Source of the DNA: Lonicera japonica | Lineage: Eukaryota > Streptophyta > Magnoliopsida > Dipsacales > Caprifoliaceae | DNA: 64,000 bases | Direction: 5' to 3' | Assembly (NCBI GenBank): GCA_021464415.1 | Contig: CM038470.1 | Coordinates: 12,164,394-12,228,393, forward strand | In this document: positions 32,501 through 45,000 of the stretch, in pieces | How positions within the stretch are numbered: position 1 is the first letter of the stretch | Layout of the letters: each line of letters begins with the position of its first letter | The notes under the pieces: generated by a model | Databases searched by the model: none | What the model was told of the DNA's origin: nothing | Seen by the model: the letters and a program-made list of their open reading frames with translations, nothing else | Program-made: the position numbers and the translations under genes

Positions 32501-35500
32501 TACACAAAGTAGTAAAAACAATTAGTTTTGCAAATGACAAAAAGGTAATTTTGTTAGCTTCCTTACTAAGGTTCTCAACCAGATACTTGTCTGGGTCTCT
32601 GGCTCTAGGGGGTCAATCTGGTTAGAGACTTAGTGAAAAGCCTGCATCTGAACCTGCTTCTCTGCATCAAAAGCATTGAAGACAGCTACAGGCATTAAGT
32701 CCTTTTGTGATAATTTGGCAGTCTAATTTATAGTTCAATCAGATATATATTTTAGTAAAATAGAACATTTGGTCAGCTCTCACTACACAAGAAGAAATAA
32801 TTTATGGCATATACAGAAAATACAAGAGACAGCAACAGTATGCAACCCCTCTAATCATCAGTGCTTCTGCTTTGTAATATTTGTAACTGAGAAGTCTGAG
32901 ATAACACATGAAACTTGAACCTTGAATTGCAAGCATAAGCAGTAAAAGAAGCAGGGAATTCTCCACTTTCGATTAAGAACATAATTTAGGGAAAGGAAAA
33001 TGGAGAACTGTTGAGAAACGCTATTTCCCATGTTCCCTTTTTTCTGAATTAAGTTTGGATTTTCAAATGCAGCTTCCCAAAAATGGGACTAATTTTAAAA
33101 TAGATTTATTTTTTCAATTTGGCTTGTTTCATGTTGGTTAAAAAAAGAAGTTGTCCTTTTTGGTAAAACAAAACTGAACAAACTTTAATTCTTGCATGTT
33201 TTCTCCGAATGGTTTTCATATCACTAACCTGTTGATGATGCAATGCCAGAAAGACTGCCACAAGCGAGACTGACCAGGATAGTAGAGTCATTGGGTCTGG
33301 CGTAAAAGAAAAAAAGCAAGAAGAAAGAAGACTATTTAGGCTTTTGTTTATTATAATAGATGCATTAGTTGTTTTGGCAAATAAATACTCTCTCCTTCCC
33401 AAATTGAGCATCCACTATTCCTTTTGAGGATGTCCTGAATTAAGAGTCTACTTTCTTTTTCAAAACATAATCAACGGACCAATACTCACGATAGGGAACA
33501 GGTTTCCTTCCAAACCATTGATTGGGTTGAAATTAGTGCATTCTTAAAAAATGTGGAAGTCAAACATGGACTCTTAATTAGGGATGGAGTAATAAAAAAG
33601 TGTAGACAGTATGGTGGAAGTGCATGATGTAGGATACATAAGATACCAATGAAGCCTTATTAGACAAATCAATCATGGGGGTACCTCTGTGTCTGCCAAT
33701 AAGATCTCACTGTGTCATAGACGGAAAAGCTGATTGCTAAGTTAGGACCAACACCCTGCAGTAATATCAGAGCTGTGATCAGCTACATAATAACTAGATT
33801 ATCAAGCATAACTGAAATAACAATCCAACAAAACAATACCAACAACGTTGCCCCAAGCCCTTTATAGAGACCAGAGACGCCTTCTTCTTTGCAGATGGTA
33901 CGTAGAGCATGCAATATACCTCTATAGTAGATTAAATTTGTCTGCAACGTTCGAAAAAATAAAATAAAAAATAAATACTCAAAATGACGGGCACAAGTAT
34001 TAAAAAAAGAAGCAAATTGCATATTGAATTGAAAAAGTGATTTACAAATAAATACCAGAAACGTTTTTGATAATAAACTATGCAAAGATCAACTTACTGG
34101 GATGATAGACCTGCTTTGATTGTGAACTAGCTCATATGGAGATTAAATATCTGAACAAATTATGTTCATTCAATTCAAATCAAGGTTCTAATGCATATTG
34201 TCCACCTCAGCATTCCTACTCAGCTCTTCTAAGGTATTAATCCCTCCATTCTAAATTAAGAGTCCTTGTCACATATGCACTATTTTGGAAAAAACTAATT
34301 CAACTCAATCGATACATTGGTGACGTCCAAAGACGAAAACAGAATCTTGCTTTTACAATATATAAAGGTTCAAGTAAAGACATTTAGATACATGTTAAAT
34401 GTCCTTTTCACTCTTTCATGTCACAAAGGAGTGTCAATGTAAGCCATTGACAAGGCTCCCTTTGGTGGTGCATTCAAGACCTGTGCCAGCGGTATACCTT
34501 TTCTCAGCATCCAAAAAGTATCGAATAAGTGTTCAATATTATTATTGTTATTGTTCTTGATGTTTAGGAGGTATAACAAATGTATCTGCAAAATGCCGCA
34601 TATTGTTTGTGTCCTATATGGTGATGATATAGATACAACTCCTATACATATGCATCTCAACACCAAAAAAGTATAAAAATATTAACCACACTGCATCTTG
34701 CAGGCAAGCAGTAGTTCTGTGCTATTTTATACTATCTCCGTCCCAAATTAAAAGTCCACTTCCTCTTCTTATTTTTTAAGAGAAAAGTGTCCATTTAATT
34801 TGGGATGGAGGGAGTTCTAGAAAATGATGCAGAACAAGTGAAGACAATTTTATTACTTTATTTATTTGTATCTCTTGTAATTTGCGAAACTATGAGGATT
34901 TCAACCTACCAAAACCATGATAACACATCGGATAGTCTAGTCTCACCTGAGCAGTAAGACGTGTCCTTACGAGATCCAACGGATATGTAACAGAAGCAGC
35001 AGTTATTCCAGCAAAACCACCACCAACAAGTCGTATGCAAAGATCTGTACTGATATTTTCCCCACTACTTGTGACTCCCAAAACCGAATGTAGTAACTGT
35101 GACATGTAAAATATAACTGAATCAAATACTGTTGGCTACAAGGCTGATATACGCATATAATTTCTAGGGTACAAATTGTTAAGGGAACGCTTGTACCAAC
35201 ATTCTTGTAGCGTTCAAATGCGTAAAAGCTGATAGAAGAATAAGGAAGACGATGAGCAATTGTAACCAAATTTCCCTTCCAGAAAGCCCGAAATCCTTCT
35301 TCAGAGGCAATACGTGAAGCTTCACGCCATATGCTTGCTTTTCTCAACGTGGAAACATCAGAGTGCATGCCTTGCACCTGCCAGAATAAAATAATATAAT
35401 CTTAGTACAGCTGGTTTTGATCGGGAAGACAAGGAATAGTTTTCTCCGTAACCACACAAATAAAATTAAGGGACAATTACCTTCCATTACTGAAATTACA

Positions 35501-37350
35501 CTACCTGTAAGGTTCTCCCCAGAAATCATTAATTGTGCTATTGCTGTGAAATTTTTCACTATTTTTTCCAGAAAAATCAGTACAATTTCAGAAGAAAAAC
35601 TTAACTGCTTCCATTATCATCCCAAAGGGACTTTCCTTCAGTATTCCAACAATCATCAACTTAGTTCTGACAGTCACAATAATAAAAGGAACTATAGATA
35701 AAACCACTATAAATTTTCAAGAGAAACTGAGAGGATGTGGATGGAAAAAAAAATTAGAGACAGAAATGAAGGAGACCTAATGAAGATAAATGAATTCAAA
35801 GAAAGCACATTATTAACTTAAAGACAACTCCACAGGTACAGGTAAGAGACAGACTTTCAGGCCACCAATCAAGTATGAGTGCACTACATGACTAAAATTT
35901 GTCATCACTGAACCATGAATCCACAGCTACAGAAAATAGAATCCATCAAGTCAGGGATCATTATCCCTTCCTCCTTGAAAATCACCCCCTTTATTCAGAA
36001 GGGGCTCTAGCCCGTCCACTGAAAACTAAGCCAAAATATCATATTCCAATCTAAATCCTTTATCATTGATCTCATTGGCATTTTCTCTTCACACAGCTCC
36101 ATAAAAATTCTGTAATGCCATCAGACCACTGGAAGACTCTTGACTACATCTCCAGAAAAAAAAAATCACAAACTCCTTAATAGTGTTGCATCTCTTTCTT
36201 CCCTTTTCCACCTTTTGAAAGAGGCTACTCCAATCTACCTCCCTCACCCACTTAATATCTCACTTTCTGCCTCCTTGCCTCCAACTAGACTTTTTGTTGC
36301 ACACTATATTCTCAAATTCATTCTTAAAGGGGCTTTCTTTGTTTTTGCTGGTACCTAACTAATCTATGTCAGCTTGCTTGGCAGAACAGACCACCCATTA
36401 CCATCTTTTGCATCTAACTGTGATGCTAACTTGCTACATATTGTGTCAATCATACCCTGAATTAAAGATAACCAACCAATATGTATGACTGATGCAATAC
36501 ATTCTGTCTCTGAATTTATACTGCAGTACCTCCTCTTTTGACGCCAAGCCTATATTCACCTTTCATCACCAAGTGGTATCAATGGTCACATCATATCCTT
36601 TAATAGTGTGCCCCTCAAACATGGATCCTCCTTTTCTAAGCCAAACAACACTAAGGGATCTCTCTTAAGTCCTAGCGTTAAATGCCCCTAAGTCTCTGTG
36701 TGTCAATACACATAAACACATAGGTAAACAAGTTCATGAGAAGGTAGAAATAACTTTATTAAGTCTTTATGATGAGAGGAACTGTATGATAAGGTCGATA
36801 TAACTTTATCTCCTCTAGGATTAAGGAATTGTATGCCCTAATTCCGGTAGAGAAAAACATGACAGCTTGTGGTTTTCAACAGAGAAAATTCCCCATTACG
36901 CTACATAATTTGTTTTTGTTAACATCTCAAAGGTGCATAATTTCATTGCCATAATCCACTTAAAACTAAGACTAACAAAAACACCATCCCAATCCGAATC
37001 ATCACCTAACCACAATAAATACACTACAATTTCCTCCAATTCATACAGAGTTTACCAGGTATACAACAAAAATTAAAAAAAAAAAAAAGGCGAACCTGAA
37101 AGAGGATGGTGAGGCGAGCGAGGGGAGCCGTGCAGGTCTTGCTGACGGCGCCGGCGACTCCACCGGCGAGAAGCTGAGAAATCGTTCCGATCTGCGATTG
37201 CTGCCGCTGTTGCAAAGACCTCTGTTGAGTAACGAACTTGCGAGCAGCGCCACCTTCGACTACGACGGCTCCATGGCCGGAGGAATTAAGAACTCTCTGC
37301 CCTCCTCCTCCCCCTTCAACCACCACCCCTACTCTAGCTTCCGTTTGCAT
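29594..37350 (-). CDS. mitochondrial carrier family (SLC25) protein
   Basis: Inner mitochondrial membrane solute exchanger; the substrate is not predictable from sequence alone. Seven exons: 37096-37350, 35201-35377, 34947-35096, 33840-33941, 33685-33755, 33229-33296, 29594-29832. Phases agree and the sum is 353 codons plus stop. Three carrier repeats are visible. Signature segments are TAPLARLTILFQ (about 73-85, the first repeat's variant of Px[DE]xx[KR]), YPLDLVRTRLTAQ (about 182-194) and FPLDLVRRRMQLEG (about 277-290). Each is followed by a G-x-[YF]-[KR]-G-type element: GFRAFWKGNL, GVSGLYKGLG and GLRGLYRGIL. The start MQTEARVGVVVEGGGGGQR resembles Arabidopsis At3g53940 as I remember it, with a low-complexity Gln/Arg stretch before the first helix. 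The exon 2 donor is GTTGGT, weak but in phase. Introns hold a SINE, Stowaway MITEs and AT-rich filler. Confidence 0.93.
31895..32090 (+). mobile_element. tRNA-derived SINE in a carrier-gene intron
   Basis: The block starts with A-box-like AGTGGTAAGGGCA and has a B-box-like TCAAGTTCGATACTC about 45 bases on, the internal RNA polymerase III promoter order of a tRNA-derived SINE. It ends in an AT-dinucleotide tail (32070-32090). The flanks ATTCAACTAGTGTC (31881-31894) and ATTCAAGTAGTGTC (32091-32104) are a 14-bp target duplication with one mismatch. It lies in the same direction as the + strand, antisense to the host gene. Confidence 0.75.
33388..33589. mobile_element. Stowaway-like MITE in a carrier-gene intron
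   Basis: TA at 33386-33387 and 33590-33591 flanks a 202-bp element beginning CTCTCTCCTTCCCAAATTGAG and ending CTTAATTAGGGATGGAG. Its interior aligns with the copy at 25776-25980 (ACATGGACTCTTAATTAGGG, CAAAACATA, GGAACAGG). Confidence 0.8.
34732..34814. mobile_element. short Stowaway-like MITE, almost only its two ends
   Basis: An 83-bp inverted pair: CTATCTCCGTCCCAAATTAA and, read inward from the right, CTCCCTCCATCCCAAATTAA, around a central TTTTTTAAGAGAAAA. TA precedes it; the right flank is TT, probably a mutated TA. Confidence 0.65.
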
Positions 37351-37785
37351 ATCTACAAGAACAAAGTTGATCTAAAATCGCATATGTATCTAGGGTTTTT
37401 ATATGCGGGAAATTGTTGAGAATTGAAGTGAAGTGTATGATACGGAGATTTTGAGAGTTGGTCACAAATATCGAGGAGGATGGGAGAATTTCAAAATTGG
37501 ACTGCAAGCTGTTTCTTTTCCAGTGATTTTGAACAAACTTGAGTTATGTGCGTGTAAGGGACGCTGGTGAAACGATGTCGGAGAGAGGGAGAAGGGCCGA
37601 ATAAAATCATAAATGGTTGGGAATATTCGTCAAGTTGTGGTTCGAAATTGACATCCGACGTATGGCTTTAAGTTTTGTTGTAGTTTTTGCCGTGAGTGGT
37701 GGTCGGCGTTACTAGTCGTATCTCAGTGCTTCCACAGTCATGATAAAATATAAGTCATAATATATGATTATAAAATTTCTAAGTC

Positions 37786-38058
37786 GCGTTTCATAAAATG
37801 TTTGAAATTAAAAATTGAAAATTGAACTGAAAAATTAAAATAAAAAAAAATTTGTTTATTTATTTTTAAAAATTGTATTTAAAAATATATTGTTTGTTTG
37901 AATATAATATATCTGAAGATTAATTTTTTTTAATATGACAATTTTGCTTTTATTAGTGTATTTAGATCACGTGATTAGAGTTTTAATGAGGGTAAATAAG
38001 TATTTTGTAATGAGAAATTTTAAATTTTTAAATTTAAGTGGTAAAACAAACAACCCCT
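37786..38058. repeat. MITE-like repeat, family B, copy 2
   Basis: Aligns with 9205-9606 but lacks part of the right half. It keeps TTTGTTTGAATATAA, TTATTAGTGTATTTAGAT, GAGTTTTAATGAGGGTAAA and the terminal AAACAAACAACCCCT. It lies about 440 bp upstream of the carrier start codon. Confidence 0.6.
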
Positions 38059-38820
38059 AGACAAATATTACAAGTGGACTAGTGAAATTTTATACTTCGT
38101 CTCACCAAATATGAATTGATTCTTGTAAGGAAATTAATTTACAGAACTCTTCTTAAATTTATTTTTATTAAAAGATTTCTTTAAAAGTATAAAAATAAAC
38201 TTACAAATTTTTATTACATCATCTACTTGGGCTAAACATCCAAGTGCACTTCACCATCCTCACATTGAAGGGATAAGCTTAACAAAGTAAATAATTAAAG
38301 GTTGAAATGAAATATACTCTTTTTAATTGGGAGATATAAGTTAGAGCAATAGTTTTTCTTTTTCTTTTTTTTTTATTTTGCTAAAACAAGACACCTAATT
38401 AAAAAATATCTCATAATTACTGTTTAAGAGTAAAAAGATAATATTGTTCGAAAAAGTTATATTGATTTATTTAATGTTATATATTGCTTTCACAATAATT
38501 ATAATTACTTTGACAATATTATTATCTAAAAGCATTCACATCACAATTGGTATGCTTATTAAATTTCTTATAGGAATATACCGCATATGATTAACAAAGT
38601 AGCCATAAGTATACTCTTTTAAGTGAAACGGTTGTGTTATACTATAAAAAAAAAAAAAAAGGAAAGAAGAAGTGAGGCACACATTTTTAGCTTATACAAG
38701 TATAGCACACCTTTTGGCTGGCTCACTCTTTTTGATTAATTCTTTTTTATTTTTATGATAAAGGTGAGACATACTCTTTTACTCTTATAAGAGTTAAGTT
38801 TTTGTATAACTAAAATTTAG

Positions 38821-39169
38821 GTGGAGTTTGATAAAACAATTAAAAACTGAAAATGTAAATGAAAGAATTGTTTATTTAGTTCTAAAAATTTGTATCTGAA
38901 AAAATGTTATTTGTTTGAATATAACATATCTAAAAATTGATTTTTTTAATATGACAATTTTGCCCTTATTAGATATTTTGAAAAGGGTGTTTTAAGTTTT
39001 GAAGATGGTAAAATAAGTATTTTACAATAGGGTGCTTTAAGTGGCAAATTTTTCACTTAAATTTTTGCTCCAAATTTTTAATTTTAAGTGGCAAACCACT
39101 TAATTTTTTTGGCAAACAAAAAACTTTGAAAACACTTAAATATGAAAACGGTCAAAACAAACAACCCCT
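38821..39169. repeat. MITE-like repeat, family B, copy 3
   Basis: Begins GTGGAGTTTGATAAAAC and ends AAAACAAACAACCCCT. It shares ATCTGAAAAAATGTTATTTG with copy 1 and contains the same AAGTGGCAAA inverted words. It lies directly left of the fold-back element at 39222. Confidence 0.6.
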
Positions 39170-39221
39170 TATTATCATTATTATTGTCTTAAATGGGTAA
39201 CTCATTTGGGGCTTTAATAAA

Positions 39222-40155
39222 GGGGGGGGGGGGGGGGGTTTGATAAATGCACGCCTTTTTGTTGTCACAAATACCTTCTAAATTTTTTATTAAACTAAAC
39301 TTTATTCCCATTGCCCTCTCATTTCACTTTTTTAAACAAATGTTAACTATTAATTAATCATTAATCATAACAAAACATTACTACAATCTTTCATTACCAT
39401 CTTCTCCTCCTCCTTCTTCTCTTCCTCCTCTTCTTCAAAACGTAGATATATGCATAAATATGTATAGATTCGAAAACAAAAGAATATGGATTTTTCTTCC
39501 TCCTCCTCCTCCTCCTCCTTTTTCAAAACATACATATATGCATACACACACACATATATATTCAAAACATACATATATACATACACACACACACATATAT
39601 ATTATAAAACGAAAGAAAAAACAAAACGAAAAAATGCATATATATATATTTCTTCTGAAAAAAGGGAAAAAATTCATACTCACAGATCTGTTTAAATTTC
39701 AGATGTTCAATTTGAGCGAGTAATAATGAAAAAACTCTCCCAATGACGGGAGAGTGTTACCACATTTACTCACCATAAATTGGACAAGTATATTTTAAAA
39801 AATGAGCCGTAACTTAAATTATTACTAAAGTTCCAGATATACTAAATGTTGAGCGAGTGCCAATGAATATACTCTCCCAATGATAGGAGAGTATTAACAC
39901 ATTTGTTCACCATAAATTGGATGAGTATATCTTAAAAAATGGCCATAACTTAAGTTATTGATGAAATTTGAGATGCTCAATATCGAGCGAGTATCAATGA
40001 AGATACTCTCCCAATGACGAGACTGTATTAACATAATTACGGTTATTAAGTTAGAGGGTGGTGGAACGGGATATTTGTGATAAATTTTTTAAAAGTGTGG
40101 GGCGTAAGGTATAGAGGGTGTTAGTGACAATGAAATAAATGCATTTATCACTCCC
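39222..40155. mobile_element. fold-back element with palindrome-containing centre and G17 end
   Basis: Terminal inverted repeats of about 50 bp: GATAAATGCACGCCTTTTTG on the left aligns with GATAAATGCATTTATTTCAT read inward from the right, continuing through TTGTCAC and ACCYTCTA. A perfect 8-bp target duplication TTAATAAA stands at 39214-39221 and 40156-40163. The right end reads GGGAGTGATAAATGC inward, while at the left the G run has grown to 17. The centre (39710-40020) holds nearly three tandem copies of a unit of about 135 bp, each with GAGCGAGT, a palindrome CTCTCCCAATGACGGGAGAG or variant, and CACCATAAATTGGA. Also present are CTT/CCT and CA/TA microsatellites (39410-39600). No transposase. 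Confidence 0.75.
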
Positions 40156-40199
40156 TTAATAAATTGACTATTTAAAGAGAAGTTTTTTAAGGCATTGCT

Positions 40200-40622
40200 T
40201 AGACCATCTCCAATCTATAGGCTATACTATTGTAGTGTAATATTGCATTAATAGCATACACATTACAAAAGAATTTACAGCGCATAAGGTGAAAATAGAG
40301 AAAAATTGGACACACGATAGAGAGTGTAACGTGCGTGATGTTGAGTCATTGCCTTGTAAGATCAACTTAAACCATTTTCGTGTTACCACGATCTTCATTA
40401 CATCGTGCCACACTTTCCATACTTCAAACGATGTTCAGTGCATCGTGCCATGGTGATGTGACACCCTACGACGGACAATCCATCGTGGGGGAGATATGGT
40501 AACCAATAGCTTATTTTTCATATTCACTACCAGTTAGCCTACCATTTTATCATATACACATTCGATTGCACTGTTTAAATTGGTAAATCTCCTATATAGC
40601 ATGCTGGTTGCAGATGGCCCTA
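40200..40622. mobile_element. probable MITE with GACCATCTCCAA-type ends
   Basis: The left end TAGACCATCTCCAATC and the right end read inward, TAGGGCCATCTGCAACC, form an imperfect inverted repeat of a type common in plant MITEs. The interior carries CATCGTG repeats (CATCGTGCCA and similar, 40395-40490). The target duplication is not clear. Confidence 0.5.
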
Positions 40623-41006
40623 GGGATTCTAAAACATTCTAGAAAGAGAAAGAGGTGCGGTAAATTTTTATAAAGAATTGAGTGTTGTGAGAGGAGAAAA
40701 AGTGAGTTACTAAGTTTGTTGACAAGATCTTATTTTGGTGAAATTTCTTTCATTTGAGCTTGTTTCGAACTCAGCTTAATTGTTGGTGATAATATTTTGA
40801 ATCTTTATGGGAAAGCCAAAGGCGTTTTTCTCTTGTGTGCAGATATTGTATTTGTATCTCTCTAGTGCTATTTAAAGAAGAAACATTATAAACTCATTAT
40901 TATTGTCGGTGAATGATTTGGACTTGTATATTGGGTCATCATATATAAATAATTTGAAGAAAAACTTGCAACAAAAATGACAAGTGAAACAATTTATATG
41001 AATAAA

Positions 41007-42043
41007 CAGTGGCGGATCTAGGATTACAGGTCCAATGGGGCTTCATGTAATTTTTCCAAAAAAATTCTACAAAGAAAATAATGCTAAAAAAATAAAAAGA
41101 TAGTACTTCCATTCATAATTCATAACAAAACCAATAATACAAGTTACAATTGTCCACGACGAGTTTTCATATTATGAAAACGTTTCATTATAGTTTCGTT
41201 ATTAATGCAAGCAAAAACATCTCTCTCAATCAAGCATAAACTTAATCAATCTACATTAATATGATTATCACTATGATTCATATCACAAAGGTCAATCATT
41301 TTCCAACTTTTTTTATGAAAAAACACCCTAAACAAACAATATTATTTGTTGTCAAGAACAAAAATTCCATCACAATTCAGTAAATAATTTTCAGTTAATT
41401 CAACTAATAAACAATAAGAGGGTTACTAATATATTTATGAAATTACACCAATATATTTCTGAAATTTAATAAACAAAAATTCCATCACAATTAAGCCAAA
41501 AAAAAAATACACCAATATATTTATGAAATTAATAAACAAACAAGAAATAACAAAATATTGCAACCAAAACATTACAAAATAAATAAACAAACAAGAAATA
41601 AATGAATAAGAGGGTTACCAAAAATTTTGATGTACCGTTAGTTGCTTGCTCGCTTGCGGGCTTATGGGTAAATAGGGTGTGAGTGAGTGAGTCTTTGAGA
41701 GATTGAGATGAGAGATTGAGGAGAGAGATGGAGGAGCTGAAAGATTGAGATGAGAGATGTTGGGAAATGAGAGATTGAGGATGGAGGGAACTGGCGGAGC
41801 GCGGAGGAGCTGAGAGATTAAGGCGGAGGAGCTGAAAGTAGAAATTGAAGTTCTATTTTTTTTCTCAAAGGTCAATGTTCCAAAGGAGAGAAAGAGGCGG
41901 AGGAGCTGTTGCTGCTCTGTTTTAGCCTTTTAGGGCTGCTGGCGTGTTGTTGCTGCTCTGTTTTGTGTTATTTAACTTTTTTTTTCTTTAATTGGTCCAA
42001 AGGGTCGGCTGACTCCTATTGTCCCTTCTTACATCCGCCACTG
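41007..42043. mobile_element. non-autonomous hAT element (CAGTGGCGGA ends)
   Basis: Ends CAGTGGCGGATCTAGG and, read inward from the right, CAGTGGCGGATGTAAG. The flanks TGAATAAA (40999-41006) and TGAACAAA (42044-42051) are an 8-bp target duplication with one mismatch. Length 1037 bp. The interior has direct repeats (ACCAATATATTTATGAAATT and AATAAACAAACAAGAAATAA, each at least twice) and a GGAGGAGCTGAGAGATTGAG repeat zone near 41690-41830. No transposase frame. Confidence 0.8.
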
Positions 42044-45000
42044 TGAACAAAGAAAATTATGTGCATAGAATTGACAATTTAAAATTGTGATAAAACTCTA
42101 AATTGCAATTGAAATTAATGTTTATAAGAGAGATGTCCAATAAACTCACATACCATACATCATTATTAAAAATCAAGGACTACAATTATGAAAAAGACCT
42201 CTTGTTTGTCGATAGTCACACACACACATATATATATGAAACACAGAGAGAGAAAATCCAAGTAAACAAAAAACCAGCACCTTATTCAGAAACTAAACTT
42301 GAACTTAATTCCCTTTCTCTATAGATTTCATCACAAGATTGCACATGAAATTTACCAACATTACTTTGCCATTTAACCATACTAAAACATCGATCCTCAA
42401 GATGTCGATTCTGCCCCATTATCATAATCACCAACATTTGCATTCCTCTGCACATTCTTGTAAGAATACTTCTTTGCAATCACCACAAACACGCATAAAT
42501 TCAATGTGTTCATAATCGCCAAAAGCCAATAGAAATTATTGACTCGACTCGTATTCAAATCCTTACCGAACCAATTAGTCCTACTCACCTTTTCGGTCAC
42601 ATGGTTCACTAAAGTTATCAAAAAGCCACTAAAAAAATTCCCAACTCCCATCACACTTAGATAAAAAGCAATGCCCAAACTCCTCATAGAATCAGGCACT
42701 TGGTCATAAAAATACTCTTGCAACCCCACAAGCGTAAATGCATCACCCACACCAAGTAACATGAATTGTTGTGCTAACCAAAACACACTAATTGGAAAAT
42801 TACCTTTTTGCCCTCCTTGTACCATCAACCTACCCACAATTCTTAGCCTCTTTTTCTCCACTAAGGCCGCGACTGACATGGACATGATACAGAATATCAT
42901 GCCGAAACCTATTCTTTGGAGGATATTGATACCCCTAACGTTGACCGTCAGTTGTCTGAGGGTAGGGACAAAGATTTTATCATAAATTATGACAGCAGGA
43001 ATCATGCCAACAGCGGTGAGGCTGTAGATTGTGGCCGGTGGAATCTCAAAATTTGGGCCAATTTTTCGGTCGAGGAAGGTGCTTTGTTTGATGAAAAATG
43101 TGGATGTTTGTGCCACACAAGTCCCAAATGCCAGGGAGGTTAGCCATATGGGGATCATGTTGAGTAGGAGTTTTAATTCTTCCACTTGGGTGACTGTTGC
43201 TAGTCTCCATGGACTAGATTTTTTAGCTGATGGTAGTGTTTCTGGGACTTCAATTATTGCAGCTTTGTCAAGAAACCTGCATAGATATGTACAAAACTCA
43301 TGTTCAAAATAAACATGATCAAGTTTATTAAAATGACTATTTGATTTGGCGGTCAAGAAATAAGGCCTTTTGTTCAACTGGGAGTATTAAGAAAACTAGG
43401 TCAAACCTGAAACTTATAGGTTCCGGCAGAGTCCTTTACCATCAGGACAAACCCATACACTCATGATTTACTATTACATTGTTTTCCTTATTTTGATGCA
43501 AACCAACACACTAGAAAGTAGTGTAATTGATTTTCCTCATTTCTTATACCAATCATACAATAGTAGTAAGACCCGATTGGTTCAGACTAAAATACTTCTT
43601 ACCAAATTAAATATAGAACTGCAAAAAAAATAATGAAGTTTAATAAAAAAATCTACATCTTTCTGACCTTAGGTTATTTGTATGACCAAGAAGCCTTGCT
43701 TGTGAAACTTGTGACCTAGGAGCTTCATACAATAAACCAGGGCTAGGAGGATAAGGTAAATTCCACTTGCTAATGGCTGCAACCACAACTTGCAACATAG
43801 GTGCCAATGGGCTCCCTTTTGGTACCCTATACCGATAAAATCGCCTCCCAAAAATGAAAATAATCAATGTAATAGTCATAGTAACAGTAATAATAAGATC
43901 CGCGATACCCCAGCTCACATAATCTTGCACGTACACGATAAATGTTACACCGAGGACAAGTCCACAACATAGCACAAAGTTCCACCAATTGAAATAAGAC
44001 ATCTTTTTCTCTCTCTCTCTTGTGGCTGGTCATCATCGAATTGGTCAGCCCCAAAGCTCTCTAAGCATGGCTTGTACCCTCCTGTTGCTAGTGAGATCAA
44101 GTACATTGCTAGGAAGAAGGTCAATTCATGAACCTTGCTTGGATTTTCACATTTGGTTTTCTGGCATGCATGGCTTTAGGATTGGAACGAATTGCGACAT
44201 TGTTAAGAGACCTAAAGCCTGAAATCAAGAAGTAACCAAATTAGTCCAGCCCAATGAGAGATTGTTTGTTTTGGGCTCAAACCGTCACAATTTTGTGTTT
44301 ATCCCAAAAGGGATCTAATTAGGAAATACTAGCAGTGACCACATACACAATAGTATACGAGTTTACCACATATCTAGGCAATGTGGGATGAACACCCCAT
44401 ACTTATTATATCAACAGCTCACTATTACATAGTTTTGTGAGTATGTTCATTAACAATTGACTGGCGTGGACTGACAAAAAGCTGAAGAAATGCAAGCCAA
44501 GTAAAGAAATATTGTCATGTGATCAAATTGTTGGAAGATGAAAAAAGTAAAATTAGTGTAAATGATTACCATAAGATAGATGGCAGAGGAAATCAAGATC
44601 ATAGAATATCTGCCAATGTAGGCATCTGCAAAGAACCCACCAAGCAAAGGTATCATAGTAGTGACTCCAGCCCAGTAATTTACATTCTTTGCTGCTGCTT
44701 TGAGTTCTTGTTGAATCACTTTGGTGAGGTATGTTATCAGGTTTGTTGATAGTCCAAAGAAGCTCAACCTTTCACTGAACTCAATTGCTGTATACATGAC
44801 AAAAACGAAAAAAGAGAAGAAAAGAAAAGAAGGAATTTAATTTGATTAATTATTTGAAAACCATTAAGTGTCATTCGTGCAACAAAAACTCAGATTTCAT
44901 ATTCTGCAACAAAGTTACACTTCAGATTCAGATAAAGAACAAACACACTTTAAGAGAAGGTAAATTATGTGTCTATGAGATGAATATTGAATAAGATTGA

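Noticed and set aside
39365..39723. Five overlapping small frames with Tyr/Val/Cys or Ser runs
   Set aside because: They translate CCT/CTT and CA/TA microsatellites within a fold-back element.
44450..44569. Extension of NPF exon 2 past SAIYLM
   Set aside because: A good donor (ATG|GTAATC) ends the exon there and the following residues do not match the family.
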